64,000 nt of DNA from Roseicyclus persicicus (GTDB lineage: Bacteria > Pseudomonadota > Alphaproteobacteria > Rhodobacterales > Rhodobacteraceae). The notes under the pieces are model-generated. The model did no database searches. It saw only the letters and a list, made by a program, of their open reading frames with translations, and was not told the DNA's origin. Numbering within the stretch: the stretch's first letter is position 1; every line of letters starts with the position of its first letter. Both the position numbers and the translations under genes were made by a program. Of the stretch, positions 37,679 through 47,000 are shown piece after piece. Location: assembly GCF_012395815.1 (NCBI RefSeq), contig NZ_JAAZQQ010000004.1:62001-126000 (forward strand), in the 5' to 3' direction.

Positions 37679-38575
37679 ATGCCCGCGTCGGACCAGCCAC
37701 CACCCCAGCGGATCGAGGACAACGCCCGCATCGGCGCGCGGCTTGCGCGCTATGCCGACCTGCTGGAGCAGCAGGGCGCCGACGGGTTCCGCGTCCGCGC
37801 CTACCGCGCCGCCGCCGCCGAGATCGCCGCGCTGGACCGCCCGCTGGCCGAGATCTGGGGCACGGGCGGGACCGAGGCGCTGATCCGGCTGCGCGGCATC
37901 GGGCGCGGCATCGCCGCCGCCATCGCCGAGATGCTGACCACCGGGCGCTGGCGCCAGCTCGACCGGCTGGAGGGCGAGCTGACCCCCGAGCGCCTGTTCG
38001 CCACCGTGCCGGGGATCGGGCCGGTGCTGGCGCATCGGCTGGCCGACGCGCTGGACGGCGACACGCTGGAGGAGCTGGAGGCCGCGCTCCGGCTGGGCGA
38101 CGCCGAGGTGCCCGGGCTGGGGCCGCGGCGGCGGGCGGCGATCCTCGCCGCGCTGGCCCAGCGGCTGGCCCGTCTGCCCCGCGCGCGGCCGCGCCCCGGG
38201 CACCGGCCCGAGCCGCCGGTGGACCTGCTGCTGGAGGCCGACGCGCTCTACCGCCGCAAGGCCGAGGCCGGGGAGCTGCGCCGCATCGCGCCGCGCCGGT
38301 TCAACCCCACGGGCGAGGCGTGGCTGCCGATCCTGCACGCGCGCCGCGGGCCGTGGCACCTGACGCTGCTGCACTCCAACACCGCCCGCGCGCACGAGCT
38401 GGGCCGGACGCGGGACTGGGTCGTGATCTTCTACCACGAGGAGGACGAGCCCGAGCGGCAATGCACCGTGGTCACCGAAACGCAGGGGCCGCTGGCCGGG
38501 CTGCGCGTCGTCCGGGGCCGCGAGGCCGACTGCGCCGCCGTGCACGGGCGCCCGGCGGCGGAGGGCGACGGATAG
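37679..38575 (+). CDS. Helix-hairpin-helix protein related to the DNA polymerase X N-terminal domain
   Basis: 298 residues from ATG 37679 (GAGGGG just upstream). N-terminal part resembles the 8-kDa and HhH region of family X polymerases (PF14716-like): NARIGARLARYADLLEQQGA, LRGIGRGIAAAIAEML (71-86), VPGIGPVLAHRLADAL (110-125), and VPGLGPRRRAAILAAL (144-159). The polymerase palm with its catalytic aspartates is absent. Residues 200-298 form a separate conserved-looking region (LHARRGPWHLTLLHSNTARA) of unknown role. Likely a structure-recognising DNA-binding protein. It is divergent from secE. Confidence 0.72.
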   Translation: MPASDQPPPQRIEDNARIGARLARYADLLEQQGADGFRVRAYRAAAAEIAALDRPLAEIWGTGGTEALIRLRGIGRGIAAAIAEMLTTGRWRQLDRLEGELTPERLFATVPGIGPVLAHRLADALDGDTLEELEAALRLGDAEVPGLGPRRRAAILAALAQRLARLPRARPRPGHRPEPPVDLLLEADALYRRKAEAGELRRIAPRRFNPTGEAWLPILHARRGPWHLTLLHSNTARAHELGRTRDWVVIFYHEEDEPERQCTVVTETQGPLAGLRVVRGREADCAAVHGRPAAEGDG

Positions 38576-38607
38576 GGCACGGGGCGGCGACGGGCAAACG
38601 CCCCTCA

Positions 38608-39255
38608 TCAGGCGATGGTCAGGCGGTCGATCACCTCGGTCACGCCGGGCACGGCCCAGGCGGCGCGCTCGGCGCTCTGGCGCTCGCCGAGGTAGCGGAC
38701 CCGCCCCTCCAGGATCACGCGGCTGCCCTCCACCCGCACGCGGATGCGGCTTGCGTCCAGCTCCGCGTCGCGCTGCAACGCCCGCAGGATCCGGGCCGAG
38801 ACGTCATCCGGCGCGACCGCGGGGGTGAGGCGCAGGGCGTTGTCGAGGCCGGTCACGCCCGCCAGCTGCCGCACCGCGCGCTCGGCCGCGTCGGACTGGT
38901 GCCGCCAGCCGAGCGTGCCCTCGAGCGTCACCCGGCCCTGCACCACGGCGACGCGGACGGCCTCGGGCGGCAGGCCGGCGATCCAGCCCAGCAGCAGCCG
39001 CACCCGGCGGGCCAGCTCCGCATCGCCCACGGCCTCGGGGGGCTGCGGCCGGACCGCGACCCGGTCGTCGATGGCGCGGACATCGCGCAGCGACTCGACG
39101 ATCCCGATCAGGCTGTCGTGGACGGCGAGCGACGGCACGCGGCCCGTCAGGGTGACGACCCCGTCCTCCACCTCGATGGCGACGGCGGTGGCGTCGACGC
39201 CGGGCTCGAGGTCCAGTTCGTCGCGGATGTCGCGCTCCAGCTCGCGGTCCCCCAT
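38608..39255 (-). CDS. Triple BON-domain protein
   Basis: 215 residues from ATG 39255 (MGDRELERDIRDELDLEPGV). Three repeats of about 70 residues each contain the BON pattern: IEVEDGVVTLTGRVPSLAVH, VVQGRVTLEGTLGWRHQSDA and VRVEGSRVILEGRVRYLGER. BON domains bind phospholipid or act in stress tolerance (OsmY, Kbp). No signal peptide or lipobox is visible, so it is probably cytoplasmic. An FNR-like palindrome lies 66-79 bp upstream. Confidence 0.85.
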   Translation of the reverse strand: MGDRELERDIRDELDLEPGVDATAVAIEVEDGVVTLTGRVPSLAVHDSLIGIVESLRDVRAIDDRVAVRPQPPEAVGDAELARRVRLLLGWIAGLPPEAVRVAVVQGRVTLEGTLGWRHQSDAAERAVRQLAGVTGLDNALRLTPAVAPDDVSARILRALQRDAELDASRIRVRVEGSRVILEGRVRYLGERQSAERAAWAVPGVTEVIDRLTIA

Positions 39256-39320
39256 CTCGGTCCTCCCTGCGCTGCGACTGGCGCACACCGACAAGGCTAC
39301 GGCGCATCCCGCCGGGGACA

Positions 39321-39334
39321 TTGACGCCGCGCAA
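39321..39334. promoter_or_regulatory. FNR/DNR-type site upstream of the BON gene
   Basis: TTGACGCCGCGCAA (TTG-N8-CAA). On the minus strand a weak -10 (TAGCCT, 39294-39299) lies 31 nt downstream of the site centre, the spacing expected for a class II FNR-activated promoter at -41.5. Confidence 0.5.
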
Positions 39335-39364
39335 CCGGAAGGCCCGCCGCGGGCCCGGCGCCGG

Positions 39365-40171
39365 TCAGCCGTGGCAGAGCCGCAGCGCCGGCCGGTCCCC
39401 CGGCCCCGGCGCCGGGGCATCGTGCCCGGGGGCCACGCGGTCGTGCTCGGGGTCGAGCCCGGCCAGCCGGCACAGCACGTCGAGGTCGCGCACATGGTAG
39501 CGGCCGGGCCCCTCGGGCCGGACCATGTCCTTGTCGGCGAGATAGCCCAGCGTCCGGCAGATGGTCTCGACGGTGGTGTTGGTCAGGTCGGCCCAGTCCC
39601 GGCGCGAGATCGGGATGGTGAGGACGAGGCTGCCGTCGCCCTGCGGCGCGACCGGCATGATCTCGGCCGCCATGACGAGGAAGGCGATGATCCGTTCGCG
39701 GCTGGTCAGCGCGCCGCGGCGCCAGACCATCTCGAGCTGGCGGGCGGTCTGCGCGGCGGTGGCGTGCAGGATCTCGATGCGGAGCGCCGCGTCCTCGTCG
39801 GCGACGCGCCGCGCGAGGCGCGGGTCGATGGCGCAGATCTCGACATCCGTCGCCGCGGCGAGCGAGCAGGATCCCGCCGCCCCCGCCCAGTCGCCCACGA
39901 GATCGCCGGGCACCAGCAGCCCGAGGATGCTGCGCCGGCCATCCGGCATCATCCGCTCGGCCCGCAGGTAGCCCCGGCGCAGCACCCCGGTGAGGTTGGG
40001 CGCGCCGCCCTCTTCCTGCAGGGTGCGATCCTGCGGCAGCCGGCGCAGGCGCGGCCCGCCCGCCCCGTTCCCGAAGGAGGTGGCCCGGATCACCCGGCAC
40101 AGGCGACGGCTGCGCAGCGGGCAGCCGGCACACAGGTCGATGCGGGTCGTGGTCTCGAATGGCAGTGTCAC
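39365..40171 (-). CDS. Crp/Fnr-family regulator with FNR-like cluster cysteines
   Basis: 268 residues. N-terminal C14, C17 and C25 (DLCAGCPLRSRRLC) and C113 in TDVEICAIDP align with the four [4Fe-4S] ligands of E. coli FNR, with the wider x7 spacing seen in rhizobial FnrN. The cNMP-fold core is followed by the C-terminal helix-turn-helix ISRRDWADLTNTTVETICRT; E202 and R206 sit at the FNR E..(S)R positions, with the serine changed to cysteine (C205). Likely an oxygen-responsive regulator binding TTGAT-type sites. Could be named fnrN/fnrL-like, but orthology is not proven. Extra residues (about 240-268) form a Pro/Arg-rich tail. Confidence 0.82.
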   Translation of the reverse strand: MTLPFETTTRIDLCAGCPLRSRRLCRVIRATSFGNGAGGPRLRRLPQDRTLQEEGGAPNLTGVLRRGYLRAERMMPDGRRSILGLLVPGDLVGDWAGAAGSCSLAAATDVEICAIDPRLARRVADEDAALRIEILHATAAQTARQLEMVWRRGALTSRERIIAFLVMAAEIMPVAPQGDGSLVLTIPISRRDWADLTNTTVETICRTLGYLADKDMVRPEGPGRYHVRDLDVLCRLAGLDPEHDRVAPGHDAPAPGPGDRPALRLCHG

Positions 40172-40391
40172 GGTCGCGTCCTCCCCTTGCGCGCGCGGGT
40201 GTCAGCCGCCGGTTTCGGTCTCCCTCCGCCGAACGGCCCCCGCCGGCCGGGCGTGCAGCGTGCGCCCGGGCCGGGGATCCCGCCTGACCTGCCCCCCGAT
40301 GCACCCGCGGCCCACCCCACGGCAGGCCGGCGCACAGGCGCCGCCCGACGAGGGATTCGGGACTTGCGGGTTTTTCATTGCATTTCCCACA

Positions 40392-40405
40392 TTGGGCATG
40401 GTCAA
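40392..40405. promoter_or_regulatory. FNR/DNR-type site 1 in the divergent region
   Basis: TTGGGCATGGTCAA (TTG-N8-CAA); its left half overlaps the -35 of the plus-strand promoter candidate. Confidence 0.4.
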
Positions 40406-40440
40406 TAATCGGAGTTTTAATCTTTTGGCGTGCAACGGCA

Positions 40441-40454
40441 TTGATCTCGCTCAA
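40441..40454. promoter_or_regulatory. FNR/DNR-type site 2 in the divergent region
   Basis: TTGATCTCGCTCAA, nine of ten bases identical to the FNR consensus TTGAT-N4-ATCAA. Positioned for class II activation of the minus-strand regulator gene and downstream of the plus-strand promoter candidate. Confidence 0.6.
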
Positions 40455-40589
40455 GGTGGCGACGAAAGGCTGGACGGACCGGCGGGGGCTCCTGCATCCT
40501 GCATCCCGCGGCCGGACCGTCGCCCCGACCCATCGCGGGCGTGCCGCGGGGGTCGCGCGGCGCCGGACCGACAGGCAGGGAGAACCGCG

Positions 40590-41366
40590 ATGCGGAACGA
40601 CAGCGGACACGGCGCGGCGGATGCGCTGGCCACGATTCCCGAGATCGCGGACCTGCCCGACGAGATCCGGGCCGAGCTGAAGACCATCTGCCGGATCAGG
40701 CGGTTCGCCCAGGGGCAGCTGGTGACCGAGGTGGGCGACACCAACGAGATGGTCGGCTACGTGATCGACGGCATCCTGCGGATGCAGAAAACCCTGCCCG
40801 ACGGGCGCCAGCATGTCGTGGGCCTGCTGGTGGCCGGCGACATGTTCGGCCGGGTCTACGACGGGCCGTCGCCCTTCGCCATCGAGGCCGCCGCCGACAG
40901 CGAGGTCTGCGTGTTCCAGCGCGCCCGCTTCGAGGCGCTGCTGGCGCGGTTCCCGGAACTGGACCGGCTGGTCCTGCTGCATTTCCTGACCGAGCTGGAC
41001 CGCGCCCGCGACTGGATGGTCGTGCTGGCCACGCCCAAGGTGCGGGGGCGGCTGGCGGGGTTCCTGCTGATGCTGTGCACGCGCTACCGGAACGTCGGGC
41101 ACCTGTTCGGCGATGCCGACGGGCGGCTGACCATCCGCATCCCGATCGGGCGGCCCGACCTCGCGCACCTGCTGGGCGCCCGGCCCGAATCGGTCAGCCG
41201 TGCCTTCCATGCGCTGGCCGACGACGGCATCCTCGAGATCCTGCGCCCCGACCTGGTCGCGATCCGCAGCATCGAGGACCTGGCCGAGGAGGCCGGGGAG
41301 CCCGAGCTCGGCGACGGGCTGACCGTCGAGACGCTGGCGCAGGCGGCGGGCGGCGCCGGGCGCTGA
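40590..41366 (+). CDS. Crp/Fnr-family regulator without N-terminal cysteines (DNR/FixK-like)
   Basis: 258 residues from ATG 40590 (AGGGAG 8 nt upstream). Effector-domain core GYVIDGILRMQKTLPDGRQH, dimer helix, and helix-turn-helix PIGRPDLAHLLGARPESVSR with E200, S203 and R204, an exact match to the FNR-class E..SR DNA-reading residues. The N-terminal cysteine cluster is missing; single cysteines are at 34, 107 and 163. It therefore cannot be a classical Fe-S FNR. It may sense NO/haem (DNR-like) or act downstream (FixK-like). Divergent from the first regulator. Confidence 0.82.
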   Translation: MRNDSGHGAADALATIPEIADLPDEIRAELKTICRIRRFAQGQLVTEVGDTNEMVGYVIDGILRMQKTLPDGRQHVVGLLVAGDMFGRVYDGPSPFAIEAAADSEVCVFQRARFEALLARFPELDRLVLLHFLTELDRARDWMVVLATPKVRGRLAGFLLMLCTRYRNVGHLFGDADGRLTIRIPIGRPDLAHLLGARPESVSRAFHALADDGILEILRPDLVAIRSIEDLAEEAGEPELGDGLTVETLAQAAGGAGR

Positions 41367-41395
41367 GGCGCGCGAAGGCGGCCCGGCGCGGCGGC

Positions 41396-42037
41396 TCAGA
41401 CCGACAGCGCGGCGGCGACCTCGGCGTCCGTGACCTGCCGGAAATCCGCGTAATGGGCGCCCACGGCGTGGAACGGCTCGGGCGTCGCAAGGCAGACCAC
41501 CGCATCCACCCGCGGCGCGAGATCGGCCAGCGTGTCGGCCGCCGCGACCGGCACGGCGAGGATCAGCCGCGCCGCCCCCTCGGCCCGGAGCCGGTCGAGC
41601 GCCGCGCGCATCGTGGCCCCGGTGGCGATGCCGTCGTCCACCACCACCACGGTCTTGCCCCGCAGCGGCACCGGCGGCCGCGCGCCGTGCCAGAGCCGGC
41701 GCCGCCGGTCGATCTCGGCCAGTTCGGGCTCGGCGAGCGCGCGGATGTCGGCCTCGGACAGCCCGGCCCGGCGCGCGATCCCGGTGTTGATGGCCAGCGC
41801 CGGCGCGGCCCCGTCGGTGACGGCGGCGACGGCCAGCTCGCGGTGGCCGGGCAGGCCGACCTTGCGCACCTGGACCACGTCGAGCGGCACGCCCAGAGCC
41901 GCCGCGATGGGTTGGGCCACCGGCACGCCACCGCGGGGCAGCGCGATCACCACGGTCGCGCCGGGGTCCAGCGACGGCAGCCGCGCCAGCAGGCGGCGGC
42001 CGGCCTCGGCGCGGTCGGCAAAGCGGTCATCGGTCAC
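41396..42037 (-). CDS. Phosphoribosyltransferase-family protein
   Basis: 213 residues. PRPP-binding motif VVDDGIATGAT at about 131-142 and the N-terminal ALPRGGVPVAQPIAAALGVP typical of the stress-associated PRTase group (PF00156) often found beside universal stress proteins. The base or acceptor is unknown. Nine bp after the USP gene, so co-transcribed. Confidence 0.82.
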   Translation of the reverse strand: MTDDRFADRAEAGRRLLARLPSLDPGATVVIALPRGGVPVAQPIAAALGVPLDVVQVRKVGLPGHRELAVAAVTDGAAPALAINTGIARRAGLSEADIRALAEPELAEIDRRRRLWHGARPPVPLRGKTVVVVDDGIATGATMRAALDRLRAEGAARLILAVPVAAADTLADLAPRVDAVVCLATPEPFHAVGAHYADFRQVTDAEVAAALSV

Positions 42038-42046
42038 GGCGGGCCC

Positions 42047-42574
42047 TCAGCTCACCACCACGACCGTGGCGTCGGTCGCGTGGAGCACCTTCTGCGTGAC
42101 GCTGCCCAGCACCAGCTCGCGCAGCCGCCCCAGCCCGCGCCGGCCCAGCACGATCATGCCCGCGCCCTCGGCCTCGGCCATGTCGAGGATCTCGTCGGCG
42201 GTGTCGCCGGCGCAGGCCTCGGTGCGGATGTCGATCGCCCCGGCGTCCTCGGCGTCGCTGCGCGCCCGGGCAAGGATCTGCTCCCCGATCACCGCGACCA
42301 CGGTGGTGCGCGCGATCTCGTCCGCCTCGTCGTCCTCGACCGGGTCGGGCCCCGGCCCCGCCGGGCGGGGGCGAAACCGCTCCCGCGCGGCCATCTGGTC
42401 GAGCAGGTGCTCGACATCGGCCAGCCGGGCCAGCTCGGCCAGGGGGCGGCCATGCAGCTGCACATGCACGATGCTCAGCCCGCGGCCGAGCCGGCCGGAC
42501 AGGTCGGCCGCGCAGGCCACCGCCCGCGCCGCCGCCTCCGACCCGTCGGTCGCCACCAGGATCCGGTCCGTCAT
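42047..42574 (-). CDS. Universal stress protein (UspA family)
   Basis: 175 residues from ATG 42574. MTDRILVATDGSEAAARAVA supplies the first strand and conserved Asp; the ATP-binding loop GRRGLGRLRELVLGSVTQKV (G-x2-G-x9-G-S/T) is intact, followed by VLHATDATVVVV. A charged insert (about 75-100) is longer than usual. Predicted ATP-binding type, raised in growth arrest or low oxygen in related bacteria. First gene of a two-gene unit with the PRTase. Confidence 0.88.
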   Translation of the reverse strand: MTDRILVATDGSEAAARAVACAADLSGRLGRGLSIVHVQLHGRPLAELARLADVEHLLDQMAARERFRPRPAGPGPDPVEDDEADEIARTTVVAVIGEQILARARSDAEDAGAIDIRTEACAGDTADEILDMAEAEGAGMIVLGRRGLGRLRELVLGSVTQKVLHATDATVVVVS

Positions 42575-42641
42575 CGCCCTTGCGCCTCCCGTGCTACCGG
42601 CCGTGTTGGCGGGATCCTCGGCCGGGGCCGGGGCGGGCGCA

Positions 42642-42655
42642 TTGTCGGGCGTCAA
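42642..42655. promoter_or_regulatory. FNR/DNR-type site upstream of the USP-PRTase unit
   Basis: TTGTCGGGCGTCAA (TTG-N8-CAA), centre 74 bp before the USP ATG. A weak -10 (GAGGAT, 42614-42619) follows at about 32 nt on the minus strand, again the class II distance. Confidence 0.5.
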
Positions 42656-42661
42656 TCGCCG

Positions 42662-43819
42662 TCAGTCGGCGGGCGCGGCGGGGTCGTAGAACTCGGACGT
42701 CCTGTCGCGCAGGGCGAGCCACCAGCCCGACTGCTGCGGCCAGTCGGCATAGCCGGTGTCGTGCCCCAGCACGCGGGCGGCGTGCAGCGCCCACATCGGG
42801 TCGGCCAGCGCCTCGCGCGCGATGGCGATCAGGTCGGCGCGGCCCCCGGCCAGGATCGCCTCGGCCTGCACCGGGTGGGTGATCAGGCCCACCGCCATGG
42901 TCGGCAGCCCCACCTCGCGGCGCACCCGCTCGGCATAGGGCACCTGGAAGCCCGGCTTGCGCTTCTGCCCGGCGCTGGCGGTCGCGGCCCCGGCGATCCC
43001 GCCCGACGAGCAGTCGACCACGTCGACGCCCCGCGCCTTCAGCTCGCGGGCCAGAACCACGGTGTCGTCGAGCGACCAGCCCTCGGGCGGCCCGTCGACC
43101 GCCGAGGTGCGGAAGAACAGCGGCAGGTCCTCGGGCCAGGCCGCGCGCACCGCCTCGGCGATCTCGAGCGCCAGCCGCATCCGGCCCCTGAGGTCGCCGC
43201 CATAGGCGTCGCCGCGGGTGTTGGACAAGGGCGACAGGAAGCTGTGCACCAGGTAGCCGTGGGCGCCGTGGATCTCGACGATGCGGTAGCCGGCCTCCCG
43301 CGCGCGGCGGGCGGCGGCGGCGTAGTCGTCGACCAGCGTGACGATCTCGGCCGGGGTCAGGGCATGGGGCACCGGCCAGCCCTCGGCGACCGGCAGGGCC
43401 GAGGGGCCGACCGGCGTCCAGGGCATGTCCCCGCGCGCGAGGTCGTCGGGCCCGAGGGGGCCGTTTCCGAACCAGGGCCGCTGCATCCCCGCCTTGCGCC
43501 CGGCGTGTCCCAGCTGCAGCGCCGGGATCGCGCCGTGGCGCAGCGCGAACTGCGCGACGCGGGCGTGGCCGGGGATCTGGCTGTCGGTCCAGAGGCCGGG
43601 GCAGCCATGGGTGATGCGGCCGCCCTTCTGCACCGCCGTCGCCTCGGTGAACACGATCCCGGCGCCGCCGATGGCGAAGCGGCCGAGGTGCACCAGGTGC
43701 CAGTCCTCGAGGTGCCCCTCATGGGCGGAATACTGGCACATCGGCGAGATCACGACGCGGTTGCGGGTCTCGATCCCTCGCAGGGCAAGCGGTCGGAACA
43801 GGTGCGGCAAGTCGGTCAT
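42662..43819 (-). CDS. Old Yellow Enzyme family NADPH dehydrogenase/ene-reductase
   Basis: 385-residue FMN-dependent TIM-barrel oxidoreductase of the YqjM/NamA class. RNRVVISPMCQYSAHEGHLE near the N-terminus carries the conserved cysteine and tyrosine. Further on come HAGRKAG, VEIHGAHGYLVHSFLSPLSN with the active-site histidines, and GGRADLIAIAREALADP for FMN phosphate. Reduces activated alkenes or quinones with NADPH; the physiological substrate is unknown. Separate from USP by 87 bp containing an FNR-like site. Confidence 0.9.
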   Translation of the reverse strand: MTDLPHLFRPLALRGIETRNRVVISPMCQYSAHEGHLEDWHLVHLGRFAIGGAGIVFTEATAVQKGGRITHGCPGLWTDSQIPGHARVAQFALRHGAIPALQLGHAGRKAGMQRPWFGNGPLGPDDLARGDMPWTPVGPSALPVAEGWPVPHALTPAEIVTLVDDYAAAARRAREAGYRIVEIHGAHGYLVHSFLSPLSNTRGDAYGGDLRGRMRLALEIAEAVRAAWPEDLPLFFRTSAVDGPPEGWSLDDTVVLARELKARGVDVVDCSSGGIAGAATASAGQKRKPGFQVPYAERVRREVGLPTMAVGLITHPVQAEAILAGGRADLIAIAREALADPMWALHAARVLGHDTGYADWPQQSGWWLALRDRTSEFYDPAAPAD

Positions 43820-43917
43820 GGGGTCCTCCGGTATCGACGGACCCGTGCTAGGGCCCCCGGCGCGCGGGCGCAATCGCCGGCCCGGGCCAGGGCGAAGCGC
43901 GATGCTGGCCGGCCGGC

Positions 43918-43931
43918 TTGGGGCTGCCCAA
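43918..43931. promoter_or_regulatory. FNR/DNR-type site upstream of the Old Yellow Enzyme gene
   Basis: TTGGGGCTGCCCAA, perfect dyad with the TTG-N8-CAA core. Centre 105 bp before the ATG at 43819. The flanking bases are G/C and differ from the FNR consensus. Confidence 0.35.
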
Positions 43932-44018
43932 AACATGGGCAGTCCAGCGCGTTTCCCGTTTGCCGACAGGCAGCGCGCCGATCGCCGCCGGGCGACCGCA
44001 GCCGGGCGGCGCCGGGGC

Positions 44019-44047
44019 TTGACACAGGGGCCTCGGTCCGGTCCAAC
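44019..44047 (+). promoter_or_regulatory. Promoter candidate of the large glycosyltransferase gene
   Basis: TTGACA (44019-44024, perfect -35), 17-nt spacer, TCCAAC (44042-44047, weak -10), 33 nt before the ATG at 44080. Confidence 0.4.
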
Positions 44048-44079
44048 GACGCGGCATTCAGAACCGAAAAGACGATTTC

Positions 44080-47000
44080 ATGACCCTCACCGACCTCGTA
44101 GAAAGCGCAATTCTCTCGCAGGGCGACCTGTTCATCCATGCCGCGCCGACGGCCCTCGCCGACGGGCTCGGCGTGGTGTGCGGGGGGCGGCCCGTGCCGC
44201 TCGAGGTGATGGACGACGACGTGGCCTGGCCCGCCGACCTGCCGTTCCGCAAGGCCTTCGTCTACCCCGAGGACGGCGCGCCGCTGGACGAACAGCTGTT
44301 CGACGGAACGCCGGTGGCCTTCGGCTCGGAAGCCTATGTGAACGCCCTGCCCGACTGGGCGGTGGACAACGGCCGCACGCTGCAGATGCGCGTCGACGGC
44401 GTGGACGAGCCGCACCTGATCGGGATCGACGTGCCGATCGTGATCCCCGCCGGCGTCGGCCCCGGCCGGTTCGAGGCGCTGGTCGCCGCGCACCGCTGCG
44501 ACGTGGCGCTGGTCGTGCGCTTCGACCCCGGCCCGGGCGGCAAGGCCGAGACCGTGGAGGTCCGCTTCGACCCGGCCTTCGGCGGCGGCCAGTCGCCGGC
44601 GGGCTACCAGCAGGTGTCGCTGGCCTCGCCGTTCCGCGACACCGAGGTCACCGTGACGATGGCGGTCCGGCACCTCGGCTACCGGTCCGACGGCAGCCAG
44701 GACGATCCCTATGTCTTCATCGCCAACGCCGAGGTCATCGCCGGCAACATCGGCCGGGGGCGGATGCGGCCGCGGCACCGGTCCGTCGGTGACGGTGCCG
44801 GCGGCGCCTGGTTCCGGGCCCCGGTTACGCCGTTCCTGTCCCCGAACGACGCGCCTCTGGCGCTCAGCCTCGGCGACGAGCAGCTGGACATCTTCGGGCC
44901 GGAGCAGAACGAGCTGACCCTCGTCGACGACTACGGCCATTCCCTCGTTCTGAAGGCCCGCGCGCCGATGACGGCGCTGCTGCATGTCGACGGCGCCCCG
45001 GTCGACCGGATCGAGATCCGCACCGACGACACCTTCGTGCGGCTGCCCACGGCGCTGATGCGCGGCGAGATCGTGACCGTCTCGGTCCGCGACCTGTCGG
45101 GCAGCCAGGTGTTCCTGACCCTGCCGGTCCTCGCGCCCCGTATGTTGACGCCCGCCGAGGTGCTGTCGCGCGAATCCCGCGCCCCCTTCCCGACCGACCT
45201 GACGGTGCGCGCCAACCACCGCTACCGGGGCCTGCGCGCGCACCTCGACCACCCGGTCCCGGGGCTCGACCCGGCGTCGCTCTCGACCGCCATCCAGACC
45301 CTCGACCGGACCTTCGACACCCTCAAGCTGAAACCCATCGCCTTCCCCGAGGTCGAGGACCCCAAGGTCAGCGTGGTGATCCCCGCCCACAACAAGGTGG
45401 AGGTCACCTACTACGGGCTCTGCGCGCTGCTGGTCGCGCACAACCGGGCCAGCTTCGAGGTGATCGTCGTCGACGACGCCTCGACCGACGAGACCGCCGA
45501 GCTGGAGACCATTGTCTCGGGCATCCGCGTGGTGCGCAACACCGAGGCGCAGCGCTTCATCCGCGCCTGCAATGCCGGCGTGGCCGCGTCGCGGGGCGAA
45601 TACGTGGTGCTCCTGAACAACGACACCGAGCCGACCGTGGGCTGGCTCGACGCCCTGATCGACGCCTTCGAGCGGTTCGAGAACGTGGGCCTCGTGGGCT
45701 CCAAGCTGCTCTACCCCGACGGCTCCCTGCAGGACGCGGGCGGCATCGTCTGGGGCAGCGGCAACCCGTGGAACTACGGCCACCGCGCCAACCCCTGGGA
45801 TCCGCGCTTCTGCTATGCCCGGCAGGCCGACTACCTGTCGGGCGCCGCCCTGATGACCACCCGCGCGATCTGGGACCATGTCGGCGGCCTGTCGGACTAC
45901 CTCGAACCGATGTATTTCGAGGACACCGACCTTGCCTTCAAGGTCCGCGAGGCGGGCTTCACGACCTGGTTCGTGCCGTCCTCGGTGGTCTACCACTTCG
46001 AGGGGATGACCAGCGGCACCGACACCTCCAGCGGCTTCAAGCGCTACCAGGAGGTGAACCGGCCCAAGTTCAAGCGCCGCTGGGCGCGGGCCTATGCGGG
46101 CTTCGGCAAGGAAGGCCAGCAGCCCGACCTGGAAAAGGACCGCGGCATCGTCGGGCGGGTGCTGTTCATCGACTACGGCATCCCGCGCGAGGACCGCGAC
46201 GCCGGCTCCTACGCCGCGCGCCGCGAGATCGAGCTGGTGCAGTCGCTGGGCTACAAGGTGACCTTCCTGCCGCAGAACCTGGCGCACCTCGGCAGCTACA
46301 CCGAGGAGCTCGAACGCTCCGGCGTCGAGGTGATCCGCGCGCCCTTCTACCTGTCGGTCGCCGAGTTCCTCGAAAAGCGCGCGGCCGAGTTCGACGCGGT
46401 CTACATCACCCGCTACTACGTCGCGCAGGAGACGATCCCGCACATCCGCCGCTGGGCGCCCGAGGCGAAGATCATCCTCAACAACGCCGACCTGCATTTC
46501 CTGCGCGAGCTGCGCAGCGCGCTCGGCAGTAAGGACCCGGCCAGGATCGCCGCCGTGCGGCAGGTGCGTGAGAAAGAACTGGAGATGATGCGCGCCGCCG
46601 ACCTCGTGCTCAGCTACAACGAGGTCGAGCATTCGGTGATCCTGTCGCACACCGACGGGCAGGCGCGGGTGATGACCTGCCCCTGGGTGGTCGAGATCCC
46701 CGAGAAGGTGCCCGCGCTCAAGGGGCGCAAGGGGATGTCCTTCCTCGGCAACTACGGCCACCCGCCGAACGCCGAGGGGGTCATCTGGTTCTGCACCGAG
46801 GTGATGCCGATGCTGGAGGGCACCGACGCCCACCTGTCCATCTACGGCTCGGGCATGGGCGCCGACATTAAGGCGCTGGCCTCGGACATGGTCGACCCCG
46901 CCGGCTTCATCGAGGAGGTGTCGGACGCCTACGACCGCCACCGCATCTTCATCGCGCCGCTGCTGTCGGGGGCCGGCATCAAGGGCAAGGTGCTGAGCGC

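Larger units (their letters stand above)
40172..40589. promoter_or_regulatory. 418-bp divergent regulatory region between two Crp/Fnr genes
   Basis: No gene is seen. A markedly A/T-rich patch (40376-40435) holds two FNR-type sites (40392-40405 and 40441-40454). For the plus strand, TTGGGC (40392-40397), 18 nt and TTTAAT (40416-40421) form a promoter candidate for the gene at 40590. For the minus strand, TAAAAC (40414-40419) lies 31 nt downstream of the 40441-40454 site centre. Confidence 0.5.
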
